Assembly (NCBI GenBank): GCA_003972855.1
Contig: QOAS01000125.1
Span: forward strand, 1 to 8,664
Source of the DNA: Gammaproteobacteria bacterium
Lineage (GTDB): Bacteria > Aquificota > Aquificia > Aquificales > QOAS01
Direction: 5' to 3'
DNA length: 8,664 bases
Shown here: piece after piece, positions 1 to 6,302 of the stretch
How positions within the stretch are numbered: the stretch's first letter is position 1
Layout: every line of letters starts with the position of its first letter
Made by a program: the position numbers and the translations under genes
The notes under the pieces: model-generated
What the model saw: the letters and a program-made list of their open reading frames with translations, nothing else
The model's database searches: none
Told to the model about the DNA's origin: nothing

Positions 1-416
1 CATACGAAGGAAATTTTTGGTAGTCTGTATTTCCCAAAGGTTTCGGAGTATATGGAAATTTCCAAACCCGCGGAAGTGTATTTCTCCAAATATTTTTTTA
101 TCCGAAGGAGTTGTTTACCCGAAATATGGGAAACGGGGTTGGCAAGTAGTAGGTTTACCTTCTCCAAGGGTAGACCCTCTATTAGAGTTTTAGCCAGCAA
201 GAAGTCCAAGGGTATTTCCAATATAACCCTTTGGTTTTCCTCCAAGTGTTCCGCTATTTTTTCAAATTGGTTGGCGACAAAGGTTAAAAGTTTTCCTTTG
301 GTTATTTCCTCATTTTGGTTTCCCTTTATTTTGTAAACCTTTAATCTCTTGTATAGAACTTTGCCCTCTCTATCCGTTACCGGTTTGGCGTAAACTGTGT
401 AGGAAATGTTTTCCAT
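1..416 (-). CDS. Degenerate EAL-domain-like protein (partial, C-terminus beyond left edge)
   Basis: 138 codons are visible from the ATG at 416; the rest lies outside the window. I recognise it only weakly. The N-terminus (YTVYAKPVTDREGKVLYKRL) resembles the opening strand of EAL domains of the YuxH/HDOD-linked type (typically xxRQPIxDRxGKVxxYELLxR). Residues 64-93 (VILEIPLDFLL, then LPLEKVNLLL) and 100-128 (GKQLLRIKKYLEKYTSAGLEISIYS) follow the EAL pattern of two strands, then a long helix, then a Gly-aromatic/hydrophobic strand. Where a c-di-GMP phosphodiesterase would have Glu of the EAL motif there is Leu/Ala (NLLLAN), and the DDFG-type motif is replaced by YSETFG, so it is unlikely to hydrolyse c-di-GMP. 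An in-frame stop three codons upstream of the ATG makes this start safe. It follows the transporter gene by 9 bp on the same strand, so it is probably the last visible gene of that operon. The fold assignment is inference. Confidence 0.5.
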   Translation of the reverse strand, partial: MENISYTVYAKPVTDREGKVLYKRLKVYKIKGNQNEEITKGKLLTFVANQFEKIAEHLEENQRVILEIPLDFLLAKTLIEGLPLEKVNLLLANPVSHISGKQLLRIKKYLEKYTSAGLEISIYSETFGKYRLPKISFV

Positions 417-425
417 TAAGGATTA

Positions 426-1829
426 TTAAAAAAGCAACCAAACAAGGGTTGCTATTACAAACGCACCCGCAAGGTTTAGAACGAAACCCAATTTAACCAT
501 GTCCGATATTTTTATATTGCCAAACCCGAAAACTATGGCATTGGGCGGTGTTGCAACGGGAAGCATAAAGGCGTAACTGCAGGCTAAGGTGACCGCTATT
601 ACCGCCTTTTCCAAACCTATTCCCGTTTGGGTCGCCAAACCGCTTACGACGGGAACCAAAACATTGGCGGTTGCGGTATTGGAACTTATTTCCGTCAGGA
701 ATATTGCAACGGTGGTAAGTAGAAGTAAAAACAACCACTCTTGGGAAGGTAGCAAAGGGGCAACCTTTTGGGCGAAAATCTTTACCAAACCGGTTTTGAG
801 CATTAGTTTTCCTAAAGAGAGTCCCCCTCCGAAGAGGAAAATGGTATCCCAGTCTATTTTCTTTATATCCTCCGCTGAGAGTATCGGTTTTCTTGAACCC
901 CTTTGGGGAATCAAAAATAAAATTCCCGCGCCGATAATGGCTACCACCGAATAGTGAAGGTGGTTTTTCAGCCACAAGTAAAATCCTTCCAAGGAGGGGT
1001 TAAAGCTTTTTAAAAACCCTACAAGGGAGGGAAGTAACCAGAGAAAAACCACCGCGGTGAAAACGGATAAAACCGTTTTTTGTGTTGAATCTAAAGTTTC
1101 CTCCTTAAGATTTTCTCCTTGGAGTTTGCTTGCCCCAATTGGGTGAGAGCGTTTATAAACGAGCCAAACCAAAAGGAGGAAGGTTATAAAGGATACGGGT
1201 AAAGCTTTTAAAACCCACTCTCCGAAGGATACGTGAATTCCCTCGTTTTCTAAAAAACCCAACGCTATAAGGTTTGGAGGAGTTCCCACGGGAGTGGCAA
1301 TACCTCCTACCGAAGAGGCATAGGCTATTCCCAAGAGGATAAATTTTTCCCTGTTTTCCAGTTTTAAGGTGGCAAGCAGTCCCGCAACTATCGGGAGGAG
1401 CATTGCGGTTGTGGCGGTATTGCTAAGCCACATAGATAGAAACCACGGGATAAATAAAACCACCGTCACAAATAGAAAGTCTCCCTTCTTTACGAAAGGG
1501 GTTTTTAAAATTTTTACCGCGATATATCGGTCAATTCTGTATTTAGAAAAGGCGCGGGCGAGTAAAAAACTTCCGATAAAGAGGAACACAATGGGGTGGG
1601 CAAAGTTGGAAAAGGCAGTCTTTTTATCCGCTATACCCAGCACCACCGCACCCGCGGTTGCAAGCAAAGCGGTAATACCCAAAGGGAGAATTTCAAATAG
1701 CCAAAAAAGGATGGTTACAACCAGCAAAGCTAACAACTTGTGGGCTTGGGGAGGTAACCCCAAAGGTAAAATGTAAACAACAAACCCTAAAAGGAGGAAA
1801 AAAATCCCGAGGATAGGCTTTCCTACCAT
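426..1829 (-). CDS. SLC13/DASS family anion (dicarboxylate/sulfate-type) transporter
   Basis: Full-length 467-aa polytopic inner-membrane protein of the divalent anion:Na+ symporter family (VcINDY, SLC13, CitT relatives). It has the two inverted-repeat signature motifs: SNT at residues 136-138 within LSNTATTAMLLPIVAG, and again at 383-385 within SSNTATANVLVPVVSG. Each is followed by a Pro-rich hairpin, ATPVGTPPN (178-186) and LPVATPPN (423-430), which form the Na+ and substrate sites in this family. Hydrophobic segments run throughout, with a polar cytoplasmic stretch around 226-252. Substrates in the family are C4-dicarboxylates, citrate, sulfate or related anions, and sequence alone does not choose among them. 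It starts 11 bp after the citryl-CoA lyase stop, so a role moving TCA-cycle dicarboxylates or citrate is attractive but inferred. An AAAGGAGAAAAAGG stretch lies over the preceding stop codon, but its nearest end is about 14 nt from the ATG, long for a ribosome-binding site. Some family members use H+ rather than Na+. Confidence 0.9.
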   Translation of the reverse strand: MVGKPILGIFFLLLGFVVYILPLGLPPQAHKLLALLVVTILFWLFEILPLGITALLATAGAVVLGIADKKTAFSNFAHPIVFLFIGSFLLARAFSKYRIDRYIAVKILKTPFVKKGDFLFVTVVLFIPWFLSMWLSNTATTAMLLPIVAGLLATLKLENREKFILLGIAYASSVGGIATPVGTPPNLIALGFLENEGIHVSFGEWVLKALPVSFITFLLLVWLVYKRSHPIGASKLQGENLKEETLDSTQKTVLSVFTAVVFLWLLPSLVGFLKSFNPSLEGFYLWLKNHLHYSVVAIIGAGILFLIPQRGSRKPILSAEDIKKIDWDTIFLFGGGLSLGKLMLKTGLVKIFAQKVAPLLPSQEWLFLLLLTTVAIFLTEISSNTATANVLVPVVSGLATQTGIGLEKAVIAVTLACSYAFMLPVATPPNAIVFGFGNIKISDMVKLGFVLNLAGAFVIATLVWLLF

Positions 1830-1840
1830 AGGTGGTAATG

Positions 1841-2629
1841 TTACCTTTTTCTCCTTTTGAACTCTTCGGGTAATTCACGGGGTTGAACCCCTAAATATTC
1901 AACTTCTTTTTCTTCGTCCAACCTTTTGGAGAAAGGTTTTTCCATAACGAGTTCCTCGTAAACGTGGGCTACTAAACCCGGTATTCTTCCTATGATGAAA
2001 AAGCCCTTACCCAATCTCCAATCAAAACCCATTTGGGAAACTATTGCGGCAATAGCCCCGTCAACGTTTAAAACGAGTTTTTTTCCTTTTATTTTGGCAA
2101 TGGCCTTTTCAACTTCCAACGCAAATTGGCAGTAATCGCCGTAAAAGCCCAATTCTTTGGCTATTTCAAACAACTTTTTGGTGCGGGGGTCATACTCTTT
2201 GTAGTAGCGGTGTCCGTATCCGGGAATTCTCCTCCCTTGGGAAAGGTATTCTTTAACCACCTCCTCGGGATTTTTTCCGAGGTTTTCCTGCAAGAATTTC
2301 ATAGCCCCTTCCAGCGCCCCTCCGTGGGCTTCTCCAAAGGCGAGAATTCCCGCACCCACGCCGACGTTTAAACCGTTTCCTCCGCTTACAACCGCCCTTG
2401 CCGCTATAACCGAAGGGGGGGCGATGGAGTGTTCCACAACCGAAACGAAAATAGCATCAAGCATTTTCGCTTCCCTTTCGGTGGGAAGTTCACCTTTTAA
2501 AACCAAATAAATGGCTTCGGTAAAGGTTAAATTTCCCACGAGGTCTTCCAATTTGTAACCCCTAACGTAGGCTTCGTGTCCTTTGTGGAAACTTATGGCG
2601 GTTCTCCATTTTTTCTTTTCCTCACCCAT
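1841..2629 (-). CDS. ccl: Citryl-CoA lyase (reductive TCA cycle, citrate-synthase fold)
   Basis: 262 aa, much shorter than ordinary citrate synthase (about 370-430 aa) and matching the small lyase that cleaves citryl-CoA to acetyl-CoA and oxaloacetate after citryl-CoA synthetase in Hydrogenobacter-type citrate cleavage. Visible active-site signatures: EHSIAPPS (His67), EAHGGALEGA (His102), IPGYGHRYYKEYDPR (His140) and LNVDGAIAAI (Asp190), then GRIPGLVAHVYEE (213-225). LNVDG...GRxPGLxAH resembles the C-terminal lyase domain of ATP-citrate lyase more than housekeeping citrate synthase. I chose ATG at 2629; the frame stays open to a TTG at 2713, but that extension overlaps nadA, lacks family similarity and removes the promoter. 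A TACAAT hexamer ends 9 bp before the chosen ATG and no Shine-Dalgarno is present. First gene of the ccl-transporter-EAL-like cluster, divergent from nadA. A short citrate synthase is the alternative; synthetase subunit genes are not in this window. Confidence 0.87.
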   Translation of the reverse strand: MGEEKKKWRTAISFHKGHEAYVRGYKLEDLVGNLTFTEAIYLVLKGELPTEREAKMLDAIFVSVVEHSIAPPSVIAARAVVSGGNGLNVGVGAGILAFGEAHGGALEGAMKFLQENLGKNPEEVVKEYLSQGRRIPGYGHRYYKEYDPRTKKLFEIAKELGFYGDYCQFALEVEKAIAKIKGKKLVLNVDGAIAAIVSQMGFDWRLGKGFFIIGRIPGLVAHVYEELVMEKPFSKRLDEEKEVEYLGVQPRELPEEFKRRKR

Positions 2630-2638
2630 AAGGGGAGG

Positions 2639-2644
2639 ATTGTA
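2639..2644 (-). promoter_or_regulatory. Putative -10 element of ccl (TACAAT)
   Basis: On the minus strand TACAAT (5 of 6 matches to TATAAT) lies exactly 9 bp upstream of the ccl ATG. A weak -35, TTGGCG, lies 15 bp further upstream (2660-2665). Transcription would begin within a few bases of the start codon, giving a leaderless or nearly leaderless mRNA. Inferred from sequence only. Confidence 0.45.
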
Positions 2645-2681
2645 AGCTCTGTTAATGTTCGCCAAAAGGTTTACACCGCTT

Positions 2682-2687
2682 AATAAT
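2682..2687 (+). promoter_or_regulatory. Putative -10 element of nadA (AATAAT)
   Basis: AATAAT (5 of 6 matches to TATAAT) lies 9 bp before the chosen nadA ATG, the same spacing as the ccl -10 on the opposite strand. I see no good -35 at 16-18 bp. The predicted transcription start is about 3 nt before the ATG. It also supports the ATG at 2697 over the in-frame ATG at 2655. Confidence 0.4.
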
Positions 2688-2696
2688 GGTTTATTA

Positions 2697-3644
2697 ATGC
2701 TTTTGGAACCCAAGGACTACAAACTCCTGCAGGAAGAGATTAGGCGTCTAAAAAGGGAAAAGAACGCGGTAATTTTAGCTCACTACTACCAAAGACCGGA
2801 AATTCAAGATATTGCGGACTTTGTGGGAGACAGTTTGGATTTGGCGAGGAAAGCCAGCGAAGTTTCCGCGGACATAATACTCTTTTGCGGTGTCCACTTT
2901 ATGGGAGAAACCGCGAAAATCTTAAATCCCGAGAAAAAGGTTTTACTGCCCGAACCAAAAGCCGGGTGCGCTATGGCGGATATGGCTACAAAGGAGGCGG
3001 TCTTAAAGCTAAAAGAAAAGTATCCCAACGCGTGGGTGGTTTCCTACGTAAATACCACCGCGGAGGTGAAAACTATAAGCGACATATGTTGCACTTCCGC
3101 CAATGCGGTAAAAATCGTAGAAAAAGTTCCTACGGAGGAAATTATTTTTGTTCCCGACAAAGGATTGGCTTACCACATTTCCAAAAAGGTTAGAGGTAAA
3201 AAAATCATTCCCTTTGAGGGTTTCTGTCCCGACCACTATCTCTTTACCGCGGATATGCTTGAAAAATTGAGGGAAAAATATCCCGATGCCCCCGTTGGGG
3301 TGCATCCCGAAACTCCTCCCGAGGTTCAGGATAGGGCGGACTTTGTAGGTTCAACTTCCCAACTGCTAAGGTGGGCAACTTCACCCGAACTTAAAGCGGA
3401 TAGGGTTATCGTAATTACCGAAATAGGGCTTAAGTATACCCTCCAAAAGAGAAACCCCAATAGGGAGTACATATTCCCAACACCCGATGAAGGGGTCGGA
3501 TACCTACTTTGTTCCCAAATGAAGAGTATTACCTTGGAAAAGGTTTATGAAACCCTTAAAGAGGAGAAGAATGAGGTTAGCCTCCCCTCGGAGGTTATAG
3601 AAAAGGCTTACCTTCCCATTAAGAGGATGTTGGATTGGTCCTAA
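2697..3644 (+). CDS. nadA: Quinolinate synthase A (NAD biosynthesis)
   Basis: 315-aa cytoplasmic [4Fe-4S] enzyme condensing iminoaspartate with dihydroxyacetone phosphate to quinolinate in de novo NAD synthesis. The three cluster cysteines are identifiable by alignment from memory to the E. coli and Thermotoga proteins: Cys91 (KAGCAMADM), Cys177 (FEGFCPDH) and Cys272 (LLCSQMK); the first spacing, 86 residues, equals that of characterised enzymes. Other family blocks are NAVILAHYYQ (23-32), GDSLDLARKA (44-53), CGVHFMGETAKI (64-75), VSYVNTTAEVK (115-125), GVHPETPP (201-208) and DFVGSTSQLL (215-224). An in-frame ATG at 2655 would add 14 residues unlike the family and nearly abut ccl, so ATG 2697 is preferred although not proven. 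It has no Shine-Dalgarno. The stop overlaps the argF stop by 4 bp on the other strand. The partner gene nadB is not in the window. Confidence 0.96.
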   Translation: MLLEPKDYKLLQEEIRRLKREKNAVILAHYYQRPEIQDIADFVGDSLDLARKASEVSADIILFCGVHFMGETAKILNPEKKVLLPEPKAGCAMADMATKEAVLKLKEKYPNAWVVSYVNTTAEVKTISDICCTSANAVKIVEKVPTEEIIFVPDKGLAYHISKKVRGKKIIPFEGFCPDHYLFTADMLEKLREKYPDAPVGVHPETPPEVQDRADFVGSTSQLLRWATSPELKADRVIVITEIGLKYTLQKRNPNREYIFPTPDEGVGYLLCSQMKSITLEKVYETLKEEKNEVSLPSEVIEKAYLPIKRMLDWS

Positions 3645-4567
3645 GAGCGGAAAAATTCCCCAAAAAGTTTATCCATTAGAGCCATTTGAACCCACAGGCG
3701 GTTTTCCGCTTGCAAAAATATCTCCTCTTTGTGTTTTTCAAAAACCTCCTCCGTAATTTCCTGTCCCTTTTTGGCGGGCAGGCAATGGAGAACTTTAACG
3801 TTTTCCTCCGCGTGTTTGAGAAGTTTTTCGTTCACTTGAAAGGGTTTTAAGAATTGAACCTTTTGGTCGCCGTTGGTGTCTCCCATGGAAACCCACACAT
3901 CGGTGTAAACTACATGGGCGTTTTCCACCGCCTCTACGGGGTCGTTGGTTAAAACAATTTCTCCCCCACTCTGTTTGGAAAGCTCTAAACCCAACTGGTA
4001 TGCTTTGGCGTTGGGTTCAAACCCCGAAGGGGTAGCCACATAAAGTTTAAGTCCGAAAAGTCCCGCTCCCACTATTAGGGAGTTGGCTACATTGTTTCCA
4101 TCCCCTATATAGGCGATTTTTATTTCCTTGATACGCTCCCCAAAAAGCTCGTAAATCGTTTGAACGTCCGCCAATATCTGGCAAGGGTGGGAAAAATCGG
4201 TTAGAGCGTTTATAACGGGTTTATCGGAATATCGGGCGAATTCCTCCAACCACGCGTGGGCGTAAGTTCTTATAACAATTCCGTCCAAATACCTGCTTAA
4301 AGTTCTGGCGGTGTCTCTGATATCCTCTCCCCGCGACATTTGAAGTTGGGAGGAAGTCATGTATAAGGCTTTCCCTCCGAGTTTGGTTATTCCAACTTCA
4401 AAGGAAACCCTTGTGCGGGTAGAGGGTTTGGCAAATAAAAGTCCCACAACTTTTCCCTCTAAAATATTGGAGTTTTTTTCTCCCTTTTTAAACCTTAAGG
4501 CGTTTTCTACGATTTCCCACCCTTCGTCGGAGGCTATATCGGATAAACACAAAAAGTCCTTTTTCAT
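3641..4567 (-). CDS. argF: Ornithine carbamoyltransferase (arginine biosynthesis)
   Basis: 308 aa, normal length for the anabolic enzyme that makes citrulline from ornithine and carbamoyl phosphate in the cytoplasm. Carbamoyl-phosphate loop STRTR is at 49-53, the HPCQILAD block at 127-134, the ornithine-binding DVWVSMGD loop at 223-230 and the catalytic HCLPAKKG at 261-268. The SMG loop and HCLP fit ornithine rather than aspartate or N-acetylornithine carbamoyltransferase. The ATG at 4567 gives the expected short N-terminus. Upstream there is no Shine-Dalgarno, only an A/T-rich run containing TAAAAT 8 bp before the ATG. It is a single-gene unit: convergent with nadA (4-bp stop overlap) and divergent from the globin/PsiE-like gene (47-bp gap). 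No ARG-box palindrome was recognisable in that gap. Confidence 0.97.
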   Translation of the reverse strand: MKKDFLCLSDIASDEGWEIVENALRFKKGEKNSNILEGKVVGLLFAKPSTRTRVSFEVGITKLGGKALYMTSSQLQMSRGEDIRDTARTLSRYLDGIVIRTYAHAWLEEFARYSDKPVINALTDFSHPCQILADVQTIYELFGERIKEIKIAYIGDGNNVANSLIVGAGLFGLKLYVATPSGFEPNAKAYQLGLELSKQSGGEIVLTNDPVEAVENAHVVYTDVWVSMGDTNGDQKVQFLKPFQVNEKLLKHAEENVKVLHCLPAKKGQEITEEVFEKHKEEIFLQAENRLWVQMALMDKLFGEFFRS

Positions 4568-4575
4568 AAAAGATT

Positions 4576-4581
4576 ATTTTA
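4576..4581 (-). promoter_or_regulatory. Putative -10 element of argF (TAAAAT)
   Basis: TAAAAT on the minus strand ends 8 bp before the argF ATG, inside a T/A-rich tract (4573-4585). No clear -35. The geometry again predicts transcription starting at or next to the start codon. Confidence 0.35.
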
Positions 4582-4598
4582 AAAAGTGAACAGTAACC

Positions 4599-4604
4599 TT
4601 AAAT
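4599..4604 (+). promoter_or_regulatory. Possible -10 element of the globin/PsiE-like gene (TTAAAT)
   Basis: TTAAAT (4 of 6 matches) lies 10 bp before the ATG at 4615 in the 47-bp divergent gap shared with argF. Weak on its own; listed because the position matches the pattern at the other starts and no other promoter candidate is better placed. Confidence 0.25.
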
Positions 4605-4614
4605 TTAACCTCTA

Positions 4615-5571
4615 ATGGTGGGGTCGCTGGAATACGACATAGATAGGCTTTTGTATTTGCACCAAATTTCAAAAAAGGATACGCAACGCATCAAATTCCT
4701 AAGCAAATATTTGGAACCTTACAAGGTTGATTTTGTCAAGTATATTTCCGAGAGCCTTTACAGGTTTCCCGAACTTAGAGAGCTGATTACGGAGGAATTT
4801 ATAACACAGTTTAAAAACTTAATTTCCGATTGGTATGACCGCCTCTTTGAAGGGAAATACGACATCGCCTATCTCCACTATTTGATGTCGGTGGGCGAAA
4901 GGTTTGTAGAGGTAGGTTTTTCCCCTCACCATATAACCGTTTTAATGGACTTAATCCGAAACTACTTCAATACCCGAATTTTTGAACATATAAAGCAAAG
5001 TCAAGAACCTGAGCTTATAGAAAAATTCCGTTCCGCCCTCAAGTCTTTGAATAAAGTTTTAGACCTAAATTTGGATATTATCATTTCCCACTATGTTGAT
5101 ATAGAAACAAAAAAATTTCTCCTTTTGGGTAAATGGGGAAAGCAGATACTAAATATCGCCACCCGTTTTGGTCTGGCTTTGGACAGTTTAATTCTGTTCG
5201 GTCTTATACTGCTCGCGTTTTTCATCGTTTACCTGCTCGTGAACGACATACTTCACATCTTCTCCGACAAGAATATGGCACACGGAATTATTGCGGCTCT
5301 CGGAGACCTTTTAATTCTGTGGACTATATTGGAATTACTAAACAGCCAAATTAAATTTATGCTGGGCGGTGAGTTTGCCATATCTTCCTTTGTAAGCGTA
5401 GCCCTTGCTGCAACTATTAGGGAAGCCCTTATAGCCTCTTTGGAACACAATAAACCCGTGGAGTTTAAACTGACCTTGGCGGTAATAATCCTCGTTTTGG
5501 GAATTGTTTTTGGTATCGTCAAATGGTTTGAAATAAAGGAGTCCAAAAAGAGGGTTTTGGTAAGGATTTAA
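4615..5571 (+). CDS. Globin-coupled-sensor-like domain fused to PsiE-like membrane domain
   Basis: 318 aa. Residues about 10-165 are helical and resemble the protoglobin / globin-coupled sensor family: FKNLISDWYDRLFEGKYD (66-83) corresponds to the usual LYDxLFxGxYDxxY segment, followed by LHYLMSVGERFVEVGF (87-102), which aligns with the F-helix block IGExHVRIGL that carries the haem-ligating proximal His. Here that position is Phe97; two His follow at 105-106. Residues 185-305 hold four hydrophobic segments (about 186-208, 222-242, 254-275, 286-304) with LLILWTILELL and ALAATIREALIAS, as in the PsiE-like family. The fusion therefore suggests a membrane-anchored sensor, like the globin domain joined to a four-helix membrane domain described in Geobacter. 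Output is unknown. Haem binding through the canonical ligand looks unlikely; His105/106 could substitute. It stands alone: divergent from argF and overlapping the pyrH stop by 4 bp. Domain calls are by eye; GTG at 4618 is an alternative start. Confidence 0.72.
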   Translation: MVGSLEYDIDRLLYLHQISKKDTQRIKFLSKYLEPYKVDFVKYISESLYRFPELRELITEEFITQFKNLISDWYDRLFEGKYDIAYLHYLMSVGERFVEVGFSPHHITVLMDLIRNYFNTRIFEHIKQSQEPELIEKFRSALKSLNKVLDLNLDIIISHYVDIETKKFLLLGKWGKQILNIATRFGLALDSLILFGLILLAFFIVYLLVNDILHIFSDKNMAHGIIAALGDLLILWTILELLNSQIKFMLGGEFAISSFVSVALAATIREALIASLEHNKPVEFKLTLAVIILVLGIVFGIVKWFEIKESKKRVLVRI

Positions 5572-6284
5572 TCCCTCACGAGGGAGCCTACCTTTTCTCC
5601 TTTTACCGCCTTCAGGAGGTTGTCCTTTTTAAATATGTTCAAAACCAAGATGGGTATGCGGTTTTCTTTCGCCAAAGTGAGGGCTGTGAAATCCATAACT
5701 TTAAGTCCCCTATTGAGGACTTCCATATAGGAAATCTCGTCTATTTTTTTTGCGGTAGGATTTTTTTTCGGGTCTTCGGTGTAAATACCGTCCACTTTGG
5801 TGGCTTTTATAATGAGGTCCGCCTTTATTTCCGCCGCTCTAAGGGCTGCGGCTGTATCGGTGGAGAAGAAGGGGTTTCCCGTTCCCGCTCCGAATATAAC
5901 CACCCTTCCTTTTTCAAGGTGACGAATGGCTTTCCTCCTTATATAGGGTTCCGCAACAGCCCTTATTTCCAATGCGGAAAGCACCCTTGTCGGTATTCGG
6001 GAGATATTTTCCAAAGCATTTTGGAGTGCCAAGGCATTTATCATCGTCGCCAGCATTCCCATGTAGTCGCCCGTTGCGCGGTCTATTCCTATATCTTCTC
6101 CTTTCAAGCCTCTAAAGATATTTCCTCCACCTACAACAATTGCGATTTGAACCCCGAAATCGTAAACCTTTTTTATTTCCTCGGAAATATAGCGGAGAAA
6201 ATTGGGGTCTATACCTTTTCCTTCCGAACCGCCAAAGGCTTCACCCGAAAGTTTGAGGAGAACCCTTTTAAAAGGTTTTGCCAT
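5568..6284 (-). CDS. pyrH: UMP kinase (pyrimidine nucleotide biosynthesis)
   Basis: 238 aa, typical length for the bacterial hexameric amino-acid-kinase-family UMP kinase that phosphorylates UMP to UDP using ATP. N-terminal KRVLLKLSGEAFGG (6-19) is the phosphate-binding strand-loop. GGGNIFRG (52-59), DRATGDYMGMLATMINALAL (68-87) and GAGTGNPFFSTDTAAALRA (132-150) form the UMP/ATP sites, and TKVDGIYTEDP (162-172) closes the ATP site. I use ATG 6284; a TTG directly in front (6287) would add one residue. There is no Shine-Dalgarno. TAGAAT on the minus strand (6297-6302) lies 12 bp before the ATG. It is divergent from cdsA with only 17 bp between starts, and convergent with the globin/PsiE-like gene. 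It is not next to tsf or frr, which commonly neighbour pyrH in other bacteria, consistent with dispersed gene order in this lineage. Confidence 0.96.
   Translation of the reverse strand: MAKPFKRVLLKLSGEAFGGSEGKGIDPNFLRYISEEIKKVYDFGVQIAIVVGGGNIFRGLKGEDIGIDRATGDYMGMLATMINALALQNALENISRIPTRVLSALEIRAVAEPYIRRKAIRHLEKGRVVIFGAGTGNPFFSTDTAAALRAAEIKADLIIKATKVDGIYTEDPKKNPTAKKIDEISYMEVLNRGLKVMDFTALTLAKENRIPILVLNIFKKDNLLKAVKGEKVGSLVRD
5572..5585. other. Small hairpin just past the globin/PsiE-like stop
   Basis: TCCCT-CACG-AGGGA can form a 5-bp stem with a 4-nt loop directly after the plus-strand TAA, inside the last codons of pyrH. On the plus strand a T-rich stretch follows only after a 7-nt gap, so it is a poor intrinsic terminator, but it is the only hairpin at the three convergent junctions that could act in either direction. 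Confidence 0.2.
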
Positions 6285-6288
6285 CAAT

Positions 6289-6302
6289 AGTGGAAAATTC
6301 TA
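6289..6302 (+). repeat. Shared 14-bp start-site element, copy 1 (cdsA)
   Basis: AGTGGAAAATTCTA, whose last A is the A of the first cdsA ATG. The identical 14-mer occurs at the plsX start on the minus strand. Read the other way it begins TAGAAT, the best -10 candidate for pyrH (minus strand, 6297-6302). It could be a core promoter, a regulator site or coincidence; its placement at two phospholipid gene starts is the reason to list it. Confidence 0.4.
6297..6302 (-). promoter_or_regulatory. Putative -10 element of pyrH (TAGAAT), overlapping the cdsA start codon
   Basis: TAGAAT on the minus strand (5 of 6 matches to TATAAT) is 12 bp before the pyrH ATG and 9 bp before the TTG at 6287. Any -35 would lie inside the 5' coding part of cdsA, and no good one is visible there. 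Inferred from sequence only. Confidence 0.3.

Noticed and set aside
52..336. Plus-strand 94-codon open frame opposite the EAL-like gene
   Set aside because: Antisense shadow of a real minus-strand gene; no family resemblance.
493..1776. Open frames of 120-160 codons on both strands within the DASS transporter region
   Set aside because: The DASS frame has complete paired SNT and PP-hairpin motifs; the others are low-complexity, basic shadow translations.
2655..2696. nadA starting at the in-frame ATG at 2655
   Set aside because: The added residues do not resemble the family N-terminus and would leave only 25 bp to the ccl start; still possible, so noted in the nadA entry.
2627..2713. Extension of citryl-CoA lyase to an in-frame TTG at 2713
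   Set aside because: It would overlap the nadA start, add 28 residues without family similarity and swallow the ccl -10 element; ATG 2629 gives the expected length.
3646..3665. GGAA-AAA-TTCC hairpin near the nadA/argF junction as a terminator
   Set aside because: Only a 4-bp stem, no following T-run on plus, and on minus the T-run lies before the stem.
6278..6301. CdsA extension to TTG 6278
   Set aside because: It overlaps the pyrH start codon on the other strand and has no family support; two ATGs lie just downstream.
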